Below, in pieces: positions 15,299-24,005 of a DNA stretch of 55,932 bases. The position numbers were made by a program, and so were the translations under genes. The stretch comes from an uncultured Lachnospiraceae bacterium (GTDB taxonomy: Bacteria; Bacillota; Clostridia; Lachnospirales; Lachnospiraceae): positions 1 to 55,932 of the forward strand of contig CACWRR010000007.1 in assembly GCA_902763335.1 (NCBI GenBank). The letters are read 5' to 3'. Numbering within the stretch: the first letter of the stretch is position 1; the number at the start of each line of letters is the position of its first letter. The notes below the pieces were generated by a model, which was not told the origin of the DNA, searched no databases, and saw only the letters and a program-made list of their open reading frames with translations.

Positions 15299-17686
15299 AT
15301 GTATGCTAAGATGCTTAAAAAGGACCTGATGCGTAAGAAAGTCATGAATCTGATTTTGCTGGTATTTATTTTGCTTGCAACTACTTTTATAGCTGCGAGC
15401 GTAAATAATATATGTGCAGTGTTGGACGGGACAAATTATTTTTACGAAAAGTCGGGATTGGAAGACTATTTTATTATCACTATGAAAAAGGAAAATAGTG
15501 ATGGCGGAGAAGATGAGATAAGAAAATTTCTAAAAGGTAACAGTCATGTGCGTGATTATAGTGAGGATAATATTCTATATTCATCTAAGGGAAATGTAAA
15601 ACTTGCTAATGGCAAAAATGCTGAAATCAGTTCATCAATAATTATAAACTGTTATGACATAGAACAACAGAGATTTTTTGACTCCAAAGATAACGAAATT
15701 ACATCTATGAAAGATGGAACAGTTTATCTGCCAAACAGTATTATGACAGAAAATAACATTAAGCCGGGAGATAAAATAAGTATCGTTACCACATCAGGAT
15801 ATGATAAAGAATTTAAGGTTGTGGGAAGTTTTAAGGATGCACTTCTCGGTTCAACTATGATGGGAACAAAGAGATACCTGTTTAGCAAAAATGATTTTCA
15901 TGAACTGATGGATAAAAGCGGGCTTCCTGAAGGAACAATATTTTCCGTGAATGTAAACGGATTAAAGGATTTTAAAAATGATTACAATAAGTTGGATGAG
16001 ACAACCATATTTTCAGACGACAAGGCGACGGTAAGGATTACATATGTTTTGGATATGGTACTTGCAATGGTACTGATGGTTGTGAGTGTGTGTCTGGTGA
16101 TTATATCAGCGGTGATGCTTAAATTTATTATTATGTTTACGGTTAATGAAGACTGCAAAGAGATAGGTATCATGAAGGCGATAGGTATTCAGGACAGGAA
16201 AATAAGAATGCTTTATGTGGGTAAATATATGGTGCTTGCCATAGTGGGAGTGGTTGCAGGATTTTTCATATCCATACCATTTAGCAGGATAATGTTAAAG
16301 CAGGTGACCCGGACGATTGTCGTAAGGGCTGGAAATTCTACATTGTTATTGCAGGCGGCGTCAAGTATTCTGCTTGCGATGATAATTATACTTGCGGCAT
16401 ACCGGAGTACAAAACGTATAGAGAAATTTACACCGATGGATGCAATCAGAAGTGGGAATAATGGCGAAAGGTTTAAGCGTAAAGGGATTTTATCTCTTGC
16501 AAAGACCGGAATGAGACCGACAACATTTCTTGCGTGTAATGATGTTTTGAACGAAATAAAAAAGTATATTGTACTGTTTGTTACGGGAATGGTGGGAATG
16601 TGGCTTGTTATCATGCCGGCAAATACTATAAATACACTTCAGTCTGATAAGATATCGAGAAACTTTTCGTTGATTGACTGTGATGCATGGATAGTTGACG
16701 ATGTGATGGTGACAGATTGCATATTGTCCGGCGACAGGAAGTATATTAATGAGAGACTTAATGAATATAAAGAAGAACTTGAAGATAATAATATCCGGGT
16801 TAAGAGAATATTTATGGAGATGATATTCAGACTGAAGATAGAGAAAGGTGATTTAAGTTATAAATCTATTGCATTTCAGGGGATTGGAACAAGCGCTGAT
16901 GAATATCAGTATCAGGAGGGAACTCCGCCAAAATATGAAAATGAGGTTGCACTTGCATATACAACTGCAAGAAATATAGATGCCCATGTCGGGGATACCG
17001 TGAAAATTAATGCGACCGGTGAAGTGAAAGAATATGTGGTGACAGCACTCTATCAGAGCATGAATAATATGGGTCAGGGAATAAGGTTCAGTGAGAATAT
17101 AGATTTGGATTATTCACTGGCATCAGGCGGATTTGGTGTGCAAGTCGTATATGATGGGCATTATACGAAATCTGAGAAGAAAGAAATGCTTGAGAAAATG
17201 GGGGATATGTTTGAAAGTGCCAAGGCTGAAAACATGCAGCAGTTTATATCGGACATGTTAGGAGACGTTGCAGGCAGAGTAAAAGAACTGAAAACTATTA
17301 TTCTTGCTGTGGTACTGGTCGTAAATGTGCTGGTGATTGTTTTGATGCAGAAGATATTCCTGATACGTGAACGTGGCGAGATAGGTATGCTTAAGGCAAT
17401 CGGATTTTCTACAGGCTCTATTATAGCGTGGCAGACAAAGAGAGTGTCACTTGTGCTTGCAGGCGGAATGATTATCGGTGTACTCACCAGTGTTCCGTTT
17501 TCGCAGATTACTTCAGGACAGGTATTTAAGCTGATGGGAGCGGACAGCATAGAATTTGTCGTAAATCCGGTGGAAGTGTATATCGCATATCCGGTGATTG
17601 TGTTTGTGGCGGCTGTCATAATGTGTATATTCACCATGTTAAATGTTAAGAAGATTAAAATTCAGGATATGAATAATATAGAATAG
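15299..17686 (+). CDS. FtsX-like ABC transporter permease
   Basis: A 795-aa permease with two FtsX halves. Membrane segments lie at about residues 18-38, three near 245-365, one near 420-440 and three near 660-780. Each half has the cytoplasmic signature EIGIMKAIGI / EIGMLKAIGF before a helix. Large extracytoplasmic loops of about 190-200 residues lie in each half. MacB/BceB-type permeases of this kind handle peptides, lipids or antimicrobial compounds. It is followed by its ATPase, response regulator and kinase in one operon. ATG 15299 follows AAGGAGG. Confidence 0.9.
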   Translation: MYAKMLKKDLMRKKVMNLILLVFILLATTFIAASVNNICAVLDGTNYFYEKSGLEDYFIITMKKENSDGGEDEIRKFLKGNSHVRDYSEDNILYSSKGNVKLANGKNAEISSSIIINCYDIEQQRFFDSKDNEITSMKDGTVYLPNSIMTENNIKPGDKISIVTTSGYDKEFKVVGSFKDALLGSTMMGTKRYLFSKNDFHELMDKSGLPEGTIFSVNVNGLKDFKNDYNKLDETTIFSDDKATVRITYVLDMVLAMVLMVVSVCLVIISAVMLKFIIMFTVNEDCKEIGIMKAIGIQDRKIRMLYVGKYMVLAIVGVVAGFFISIPFSRIMLKQVTRTIVVRAGNSTLLLQAASSILLAMIIILAAYRSTKRIEKFTPMDAIRSGNNGERFKRKGILSLAKTGMRPTTFLACNDVLNEIKKYIVLFVTGMVGMWLVIMPANTINTLQSDKISRNFSLIDCDAWIVDDVMVTDCILSGDRKYINERLNEYKEELEDNNIRVKRIFMEMIFRLKIEKGDLSYKSIAFQGIGTSADEYQYQEGTPPKYENEVALAYTTARNIDAHVGDTVKINATGEVKEYVVTALYQSMNNMGQGIRFSENIDLDYSLASGGFGVQVVYDGHYTKSEKKEMLEKMGDMFESAKAENMQQFISDMLGDVAGRVKELKTIILAVVLVVNVLVIVLMQKIFLIRERGEIGMLKAIGFSTGSIIAWQTKRVSLVLAGGMIIGVLTSVPFSQITSGQVFKLMGADSIEFVVNPVEVYIAYPVIVFVAAVIMCIFTMLNVKKIKIQDMNNIE

Positions 17687-17699
17687 GAAGGTGTCGGAA

Positions 17700-18467
17700 A
17701 TGGGAACTGCTTTAAGAGTAAAAGATTTATGCAAAACATATATAGTAAATAAGAGACAGAACAACGTACTTAAAAATATTTCATTTGAGATAGAAGATGG
17801 AGAGATGGTGGCGGTCATGGGACCGTCCGGTTCAGGAAAGTCAACACTGTTATACAGTGTGTCAGGTATGGACAGACCGACAGCAGGAAAAGTGGAGCTT
17901 GGAGGAAAGGACATTACAGATCTTTCTGAAAAGGAACTGTCAAAGGTGAGACTTGACGAGATGGGATTTATATTTCAGCAGATGCATATGCTTAAAAATC
18001 TGACGATAGCTGACAATATTATCCTTCCTGCAATGCAGTCCGAGAGAAAGAAGCGTACAAAAACGGAAATAAATGAATATTGCAAGGAACTTATGAGAAA
18101 GCTTTCCATCAGTGATATAGCTGATAATGATATCTCAGAAGTCTCAGGCGGTCAGCTTCAGCGGGCGTGCATATGCAGAAGTATGATTAACAGGCCCACC
18201 ATTATTTTTGCAGATGAACCTACGGGAGCACTTAACCGTGGAACATCTGAGGATGTAATGAAACAGCTTAATAAACTCAATGATGACGGAACTACGATAC
18301 TTCTCGTAACCCACGATATGAAAGTTGCTTCAAAATGTAGTAGAATATTATACATAGTAGATGGTAATATAGATGGAGAACTTAAACTTGGAAGTTTTGA
18401 TTCCGATAAAGATGCAAAAGACAGAGAACGAAAGGTTAATCACTGGCTGACAGAACGGGGATGGTAA
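17700..18467 (+). CDS. ABC transporter ATP-binding protein (partner of the FtsX permease)
   Basis: A 255-aa ATPase of the LolD/MacB type. Walker A is GPSGSGKST near residue 41, the Q-loop reads FIFQQMHML, the signature is VSGGQLQRACICRSM near 148, Walker B is IIFADEPTGAL and the H-loop is LLVTHD. All catalytic residues are present. ATG 17700 is chosen because AGGAAGG (17685-17691) is spaced for it and covers the alternative GTG 17691. It energises the preceding permease; the response-regulator gene starts 1 bp after its stop. Confidence 0.93.
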   Translation: MGTALRVKDLCKTYIVNKRQNNVLKNISFEIEDGEMVAVMGPSGSGKSTLLYSVSGMDRPTAGKVELGGKDITDLSEKELSKVRLDEMGFIFQQMHMLKNLTIADNIILPAMQSERKKRTKTEINEYCKELMRKLSISDIADNDISEVSGGQLQRACICRSMINRPTIIFADEPTGALNRGTSEDVMKQLNKLNDDGTTILLVTHDMKVASKCSRILYIVDGNIDGELKLGSFDSDKDAKDRERKVNHWLTERGW

Positions 18468-18468
18468 A

Positions 18469-19131
18469 ATGGCAGATATAATAATAGTGGAAGATAATGA
18501 AGAAATCGGAATACTTTTGCAGGATTTTCTGCATGCTGAAGGGTATGACACATATCTTGCAGCAAGTGGGGAAGAAGCCTTATCCGTATATGAGGATGAG
18601 GGAGCGAAAATGATTCTGCTTGATATCATGTTACCCGGAATGGATGGATTTGCGGTGTGTCGTAAAATAAGAGAAAAGAATAATACGCCGGTCTTTATTA
18701 TCAGTGCCAAAAACACAAAAGATGATAAGCTTAACGGTCTCTTACAGGGAGCGGATGACTATATTGAAAAACCTTATGATGTGGACATTCTCATTGCCAA
18801 AATAAACGGTTTGTTTAAGAGAAGATATTCATCTGATGAAATTATAGTGGGGAATATTAAAATCGATAAAACTAAAAGGCTTGTATACCGGGATGGTGAA
18901 CAGGTGCAGGTTGGGGTAAAGGAGTATGAATTATTACTATATCTTATGGAAAATAAGGGAAAAACTCTGACGAAAGAAAAACTTTTTAACGCTGTATGGG
19001 GCTATGGTTCGGATAGTGAGATTCAGACCCTTACGGTTCATATAAAATGGCTTCGTGAAAAACTTGAGAAGGATTCAAAGAAACCTGAACACATCCTCAC
19101 AGTGTGGGGAGTAGGGTACAGATTTGAATAG
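18469..19131 (+). CDS. OmpR-family response regulator
   Basis: A 220-aa two-domain regulator. The receiver occupies residues 1-115, with the acidic pair in VEDNEE, phospho-acceptor in LLDIMLPGMDG near D52, a Thr/Ser switch in FIISAKN and Lys in YIEKPYD. The C-terminal winged helix (about 125-220) ends in WGVGYRFE, as in OmpR/PhoB proteins. It probably controls the permease-ATPase genes upstream in response to the kinase that overlaps its 3' end. Confidence 0.93.
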   Translation: MADIIIVEDNEEIGILLQDFLHAEGYDTYLAASGEEALSVYEDEGAKMILLDIMLPGMDGFAVCRKIREKNNTPVFIISAKNTKDDKLNGLLQGADDYIEKPYDVDILIAKINGLFKRRYSSDEIIVGNIKIDKTKRLVYRDGEQVQVGVKEYELLLYLMENKGKTLTKEKLFNAVWGYGSDSEIQTLTVHIKWLREKLEKDSKKPEHILTVWGVGYRFE

Positions 19132-19144
19132 ACAGAGGAAGAAT

Positions 19145-20452
19145 ATGAAGAAATTTAACTATATTATTACAGCATTTACATTGGCGTTTTTGGTGCTTGT
19201 TTTTGTGGGAAATCTGTTTATTTACAAAAATGGGCAAACGAATGAAAACAATGAATACAGGGTGCAGATAAACCGCATGGAAATAGAGCTTGGACGCTAT
19301 GAAGAAAAGAACGGAAAAGCTCCTGACAGTGTGGAGGATATAGAGAAATTTGCCGGGGACAGATATGATTCTGTCGTCGGCATTTCGCATGTAAAAAAAT
19401 CAGAATCATCGGATGACTTGTACCGCAGTCTCATATCTGTTAAGAATGTGCAGTATGAATTGTATGAGACTTCAGGATACATTTACCGCATCGATTATAG
19501 AATGAATAATGGGAACGGTAAAAATATATACATTGTTCTGAATATTGTACTTATTATAGGCTTTGTGGTTGTATTTAGTATTCTTTTATATATTAAAAAT
19601 AAGATATTGAGACCGTTTAATGAACTGGTGGAACTTCCGGAAGAGATAGCCAGAGGTAACATGACTGCTTCGCTAAAAGAGGGGAGGAATAAATATTTTG
19701 GAAGATTTGTCTGGGGAATAAATCTGCTTAAAGAGCAGATTGAGGATGGAAGAAAAAGAGAACTCAATATGATTAAAGAAAGACAGGTACTTTTATTGTC
19801 ACTTTCCCATGATATCAAGACGCCTTTGAGTGCCATAAAACTGTATTCAAAGGCACTGGGGCGTAATCTTTATCCGTCGGAGGAAAAGCGGCAGAGTGTC
19901 ATAAAGAGTATAGGTGACAAAGCAGATGAGATTGAGGGATATGTTTCTGATATTGTAAGGGCATCCGGTGAAGAATTTATGGAGTTTGAGGTACATAACG
20001 GAGAGGTGTATATTGCAGAAATTGTAAAAAGGATTCGTAAGTATTACAAGGAGCGTATGGACATTGAACAGATAGATTTCAGTATAAATATGGATGCAAA
20101 CTGTCTGGTAATGGCAGATGGTGACAGGCTTGTTGAGGTCATCCAGAACATTATTGAAAATGCTATGAAATATGGAGATGGAAAAAGAATTTCACTTTTG
20201 ACTGAAAACGGAAACAGTGAATATAAGATAAAAATAAGTAACAGCGGATGTACATTGGCAGAGGGAGAGCTTCCACACATATTTGACAGCTTTTTCAGGG
20301 GGAGCAACGTGGAGAGAAAGATGGGGAGCGGACTTGGTCTGTACATTTGCCGTAAGCTGATTTATCTCATGGAAGGAGAAATCACAGCAGATATCAATGA
20401 AAAATCCGACGAGAGGGAAATGTGTGTGACAATTGTACTGAAAAAATATTGA
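19145..20452 (+). CDS. sensor histidine kinase
   Basis: A 435-aa membrane kinase. TM1 spans about residues 5-25, an extracytoplasmic sensor about 26-125, TM2 about 128-150, then a HAMP-like linker. The dimerisation helix carries the phospho-His in SLSHDIKTPLSAIKLYSKA (near residue 220). The HATPase domain has NIIENAMKYG (near 335) and SGLGLYICRKL (near 393). ATG 19145 is preferred over TTG 19124 because AGAGGAAG lies just upstream. It forms an operon with the FtsX permease, ATPase and response regulator, an arrangement known for sensing of antimicrobial peptides or envelope damage. The signal here is not known. Confidence 0.92.
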   Translation: MKKFNYIITAFTLAFLVLVFVGNLFIYKNGQTNENNEYRVQINRMEIELGRYEEKNGKAPDSVEDIEKFAGDRYDSVVGISHVKKSESSDDLYRSLISVKNVQYELYETSGYIYRIDYRMNNGNGKNIYIVLNIVLIIGFVVVFSILLYIKNKILRPFNELVELPEEIARGNMTASLKEGRNKYFGRFVWGINLLKEQIEDGRKRELNMIKERQVLLLSLSHDIKTPLSAIKLYSKALGRNLYPSEEKRQSVIKSIGDKADEIEGYVSDIVRASGEEFMEFEVHNGEVYIAEIVKRIRKYYKERMDIEQIDFSINMDANCLVMADGDRLVEVIQNIIENAMKYGDGKRISLLTENGNSEYKIKISNSGCTLAEGELPHIFDSFFRGSNVERKMGSGLGLYICRKLIYLMEGEITADINEKSDEREMCVTIVLKKY

Positions 20453-20522
20453 ATCCTATGTGGTGACGTGTTAGAATGGCAGTATAATGCTTGCAACAGA
20501 GTTGCGCAAAACGGAGGTAGTT

Positions 20523-21014
20523 ATGTTGGATGGTTTTATAAACGGGATGAGGCAGACGATTGAGGATAATGCAGGATACAGGAGAATATTTGAGCTTTTA
20601 TATAAAATACTTCCTATAGAAGTGGGGATTGTTTATGTATTTCTGATTATTACGGCATGGATGAAACAGGATATAGGTATTTCAAAGCTTATTCTGGTGC
20701 CGCTCGTGGCCTTTGTGGGAGTTACCGTTATCCGGAAGCTTATAGATGCTCCGAGACCATATGAGGTAGATGGAATAGAACCTCTTATTCCTAAAGATAA
20801 GCATGGAGAATCGTTTCCCAGCAGACATGTGGTTTCAGCTATGATTATTACTATGGCAGGATTTTATATGAATGTATGGATTGGCATAAGTCTTGCAGTG
20901 GTTACGGTGCTTATAGCAGTGATGAGAGTGGTGGCGGGTGTGCATTATGTAAAAGATGTGGCAGCCGGTCTTGCTATCAGCATAATAGTAGGAGTTATTG
21001 GATTTTTCTTATAA
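20523..21014 (+). CDS. PAP2-family lipid phosphatase
   Basis: A 163-aa membrane phosphatase. The three motifs of the acid-phosphatase/PAP2 family are present: RKLIDAPRP (motif 1, near 80), SFPSRH (motif 2, near 108) and RVVAGVHYVKDV (motif 3, near 140). Four to five membrane helices surround them. It would dephosphorylate a lipid phosphate such as undecaprenyl pyrophosphate or phosphatidic acid, with the active site facing outward. The start is ATG 20523, with ACGGAGG upstream. It lies 70 bp after the kinase gene; a link to bacitracin-type envelope stress is plausible but inferred. Confidence 0.9.
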   Translation: MLDGFINGMRQTIEDNAGYRRIFELLYKILPIEVGIVYVFLIITAWMKQDIGISKLILVPLVAFVGVTVIRKLIDAPRPYEVDGIEPLIPKDKHGESFPSRHVVSAMIITMAGFYMNVWIGISLAVVTVLIAVMRVVAGVHYVKDVAAGLAISIIVGVIGFFL

Positions 21015-21038
21015 ATAATCCGGGAAACGGAGAGGAAA

Positions 21039-22061
21039 ATGTTTGAAAAAATATTTATATATTCACCCATAGATAGAAAACTGAATAAAATATCCGGTGT
21101 GGCATGGGCAATTAAGATGGTTCTCATCCTTTTTCCGATTGGCGGATTGGGAATCGGTCTGTTTTCATGCTATGTGAAATATATACCGGCTGACAGATAC
21201 AGAATGTTATACTATATTCTGTATCTTCTTCTTATGCTTATAGTTGTATATGGTATAGTGCGCTGGCTGAGAGAATTGTTTACCGTGTATGCAATAGGAA
21301 AGGACGGTAAATTTTACAGGTTCAGAATGATGGCATTTGCCATGGGTTATCTCGGATTTGGCAGAAAAGTAAGTGAGGTGGCAGCTAAAAAGACGGGAAA
21401 ACTTGCAGGTACATTTGAGCTGATGATGAAGGTTAAGCAGACTATAGAAGGACTTGAGAAAGAAGAACAGGTTGAGGAAATGTTTGCAGCCGGATATTTA
21501 TCGGAGATTTCGGATATAACTGTAATAAGGGAAAAAGATGACTATATAAAAATATCAGCGGTGTGCAGCGAAAAGAAGGGGGACAAAAAGAGAAAACTGA
21601 CTGTGCGTAAAGTATATGATGACTGGCAAAACATGTCTGGCTACATGAAACATATGGCAGCGGGAGAAAGCGGAGAGTACAAATTTGTATCCCGCACATC
21701 CTACAGGGACTTTGTAGGCAAAAAGGAAGGTTATATAAGAAAGGTGATAAAGCAGTCTGTTGTCGCTATCGGTATTACCGCATGGCTTGGAATATTTATG
21801 CTTAGCGGTGACATCAGCCTTGAGAGTAATATAAGGGCAGGAAAATATACGCTTACCGAAACAAATGTGGACAAAAACTATGAATTGTATACAAGCGTGG
21901 AAAATCCGGAACACAAGATAAAAATATATGATGAAAAACATATAAACTACAAACCGCTTATGGCAGTATTTTTAATATGTGAGGTACTGATAATAACAAT
22001 AAACATTGATATGAACAGCGTAATGAATAAAAAGTCAGCCGGTCAAAAAAAGGTTGACTAA
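21039..22061 (+). CDS. unknown membrane protein, 340 aa
   Basis: I do not recognise a family. Two membrane segments lie at about residues 23-47 and 58-80, and two more near 240-258 and 302-320. Between them lies a soluble charged region of about 150 residues (VREKDDYIKISAV and KKRKLTVRKVYDDW), predicted cytoplasmic by positive charge. It starts 24 bp after the PAP2 gene, so it is probably in the same transcript. The tRNA-Leu promoter overlaps its final codons. Confidence 0.75.
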   Translation: MFEKIFIYSPIDRKLNKISGVAWAIKMVLILFPIGGLGIGLFSCYVKYIPADRYRMLYYILYLLLMLIVVYGIVRWLRELFTVYAIGKDGKFYRFRMMAFAMGYLGFGRKVSEVAAKKTGKLAGTFELMMKVKQTIEGLEKEEQVEEMFAAGYLSEISDITVIREKDDYIKISAVCSEKKGDKKRKLTVRKVYDDWQNMSGYMKHMAAGESGEYKFVSRTSYRDFVGKKEGYIRKVIKQSVVAIGITAWLGIFMLSGDISLESNIRAGKYTLTETNVDKNYELYTSVENPEHKIKIYDEKHINYKPLMAVFLICEVLIITINIDMNSVMNKKSAGQKKVD

Positions 22062-22083
22062 CAGAGTGAAGTCATGCTAATAT
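22054..22083 (+). promoter_or_regulatory. tRNA-Leu promoter
   Basis: TTGACT (22054-22059), 18 nt, TAATAT (22078-22083). It overlaps the end of the preceding coding region and places the start point a few bases before the mature tRNA. Confidence 0.65.
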
Positions 22084-22092
22084 ATAACCCAT

Positions 22093-22175
22093 GCGGATGT
22101 GGCGGAATTGGCAGACGCGCTAGATTTAGGTTCTAGTGGGCAACCCCCGTGCAGGTTCGATTCCTGTCATCCGCA
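22093..22175 (+). tRNA. tRNA-Leu (anticodon UAG)
   Basis: This 83-nt class II tRNA has acceptor GCGGATG pairing with CATCCGC and A as discriminator. The anticodon stem CTAGA/TCTAG encloses the loop TTTAGGT, which gives UAG for CUN codons. The long variable arm TGGGCAACCCCCGTG and the T arm GCAGGTTCGATTCCTGT are present. The 3' CCA is not encoded. It sits alone between an unknown membrane-protein gene and an ABC exporter. Confidence 0.95.
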
Positions 22176-22202
22176 CTTGTTCATTATAATATTTACTACT
22201 TA

Positions 22203-22242
22203 AAAGGGTATCTGGGAAGCAATCTGACAGTTACTCTTTTTT
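22203..22242 (+). terminator. terminator/attenuator between tRNA-Leu and the ABC exporter
   Basis: AAAGGGTATCTG pairs with CAGTTACTCTTT (one mismatch, one wobble), followed by T residues. It ends only 26 nt before the exporter start codon. That leaves no room for a separate promoter downstream, so exporter transcription probably reads through this site. Confidence 0.6.
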
Positions 22243-22267
22243 AGTATGTTGAGAAAAGAGGAAGAAT

Positions 22268-23989
22268 GTGAAAAATTTACTAATCTATTTAAAGGACTAC
22301 AAAAAAGAAACGGTGCTTGGACCATTATTTAAACTGCTTGAAGCATCATTTGAATTACTTGTGCCGTTGGTAATGGCGGCTATCATCGATGTTGGTATAG
22401 CAAATGCAGATAAGAGGTATATCGTAAAGATGTGTCTGGTCATGGTGGCACTGGGCATTATCGGACTGGCATGTTCGATTACGGCACAGTATTTTGCGGC
22501 AAAAGCGGCTGTAGGATTTTCTACAAAACTGAGACATTCGCTGTTTAAACATATCCAGAGTCTTTCATTTTCGGAAATGGATGATATAGGAACGTCCACC
22601 ATGATAACGAGAATGACCAGTGATATCAATCAGGTTCAGTCGGGTGTAAATATGGTACTGAGACTGTTTCTTCGTTCGCCGTTTATTGTATTTGGTGCGA
22701 TGATTATGGCATTCACCATAGATGTAAAGGCGGCACTTGTATTTGTTGTAGTTATTCCATTACTGTCAGTAGTCGTATTTGCGGTTATGGCATACAGTAT
22801 TCCACTGTACAAAAAAGTTCAGGCAGCACTTGACAATGTGCTTGGCATTACAAGGGAAAACCTTACCGGAGTAAGAGTTATAAGGGCATTTAATAAAGAA
22901 AATGAAGAGATTGAAAAATTTGGTGTTGCCCATGATAATCTTACGGGACTTCAGATGTTTGTCGGAAAAGTTACGGCGATAATGAATCCGGGAACATATA
23001 TCATTATAAATGCAGGGATACTTGCACTTATTTATGCGGGAGCAATAAGAGTTGATGCAGGCTATATAACACAGGGACAGGTAGTGGCACTGGTAAACTA
23101 TATGTCACAGATTCTTGTTGAGCTTATAAAACTTGCAAACCTGATTATCACTGTTGCTAAGGCGCTTGCATGTGCAAACAGAATATCTTCTGTTCTTGAG
23201 ATTGAGTCAACTATGAATAGTCCTGAAAATCCTGTTAAACCGGGAGTGTCAGAGTATGCCGTAGAGTTTGATAATGTTTCACTCAGGTATAATTCATCCG
23301 GTGAGGAGGCACTGAGCAATATTGATTTCAAGGTAAAAAAAGGAGAGACAGTGGGAATTATCGGCGGAACAGGTTCCGGAAAGTCTTCAGTTGTCAATAT
23401 GATACCGAGATTTTACGATGCATTTTCAGGTGAAGTTAAGGTAAATGGTGTAAATGTCAAAGATTATGATATGAAGGATTTGAGAGAAAGAGTAGGAATT
23501 GTTCTTCAGAAGGCAGTACTGTTTAAGGGAACGATTCGTGAAAACCTTATGTGGGGAAATGATTCAGCGATTGATGCGGATATAGAAAAAGCCATAGCTG
23601 CCTCACAGTCCAAAGAATTTGTTGATAACAAAGAGGGCAGACTTGACTATATGATATCGCAGGGTGGAAAGAACATCTCAGGAGGACAGAAGCAGAGACT
23701 TACCATAGCAAGGGCAATCGTAAAGAATCCGGAGATACTTATTCTCGATGACAGTGCGTCGGCACTTGATTATGCTACAGATGCAGCACTCAGAAAATCT
23801 ATACGTGAACTTGAAAATAATCCTACCGTATTTATCGTGTCGCAGAGAACATCGTCAATACGTTCGGCAGATAAGATAGTAGTTCTCGATGACGGAAAAA
23901 TAGTTGGAATAGGAACACATGACGAACTGTTAAATACATGTGACATATATAGAGAAATAAACGACTCACAGCAGTCGGCAAAGGCTTAG
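22268..23989 (+). CDS. heterodimeric ABC exporter, degenerate-site subunit
   Basis: A 573-aa half-transporter: six membrane helices (about 15-320) fused to an ATPase. Walker A is GGTGSGKSS (near 365) and the signature is ISGGQKQRL (near 470). Walker B is LILDDSASALD, with Asp where the catalytic Glu normally stands. The H-loop is IVSQRTSS, with Gln replacing His. These two changes mark the non-hydrolysing site of heterodimeric exporters such as BmrC/LmrC/TM287. The next gene encodes the partner. GTG 22268 follows AGAGGAAG. The likely substrate class is drugs or lipids, but it cannot be read from the sequence. Confidence 0.93.
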   Translation: MKNLLIYLKDYKKETVLGPLFKLLEASFELLVPLVMAAIIDVGIANADKRYIVKMCLVMVALGIIGLACSITAQYFAAKAAVGFSTKLRHSLFKHIQSLSFSEMDDIGTSTMITRMTSDINQVQSGVNMVLRLFLRSPFIVFGAMIMAFTIDVKAALVFVVVIPLLSVVVFAVMAYSIPLYKKVQAALDNVLGITRENLTGVRVIRAFNKENEEIEKFGVAHDNLTGLQMFVGKVTAIMNPGTYIIINAGILALIYAGAIRVDAGYITQGQVVALVNYMSQILVELIKLANLIITVAKALACANRISSVLEIESTMNSPENPVKPGVSEYAVEFDNVSLRYNSSGEEALSNIDFKVKKGETVGIIGGTGSGKSSVVNMIPRFYDAFSGEVKVNGVNVKDYDMKDLRERVGIVLQKAVLFKGTIRENLMWGNDSAIDADIEKAIAASQSKEFVDNKEGRLDYMISQGGKNISGGQKQRLTIARAIVKNPEILILDDSASALDYATDAALRKSIRELENNPTVFIVSQRTSSIRSADKIVVLDDGKIVGIGTHDELLNTCDIYREINDSQQSAKA

Positions 23990-24005
23990 AAATGGGGCAG
24001 AAACG

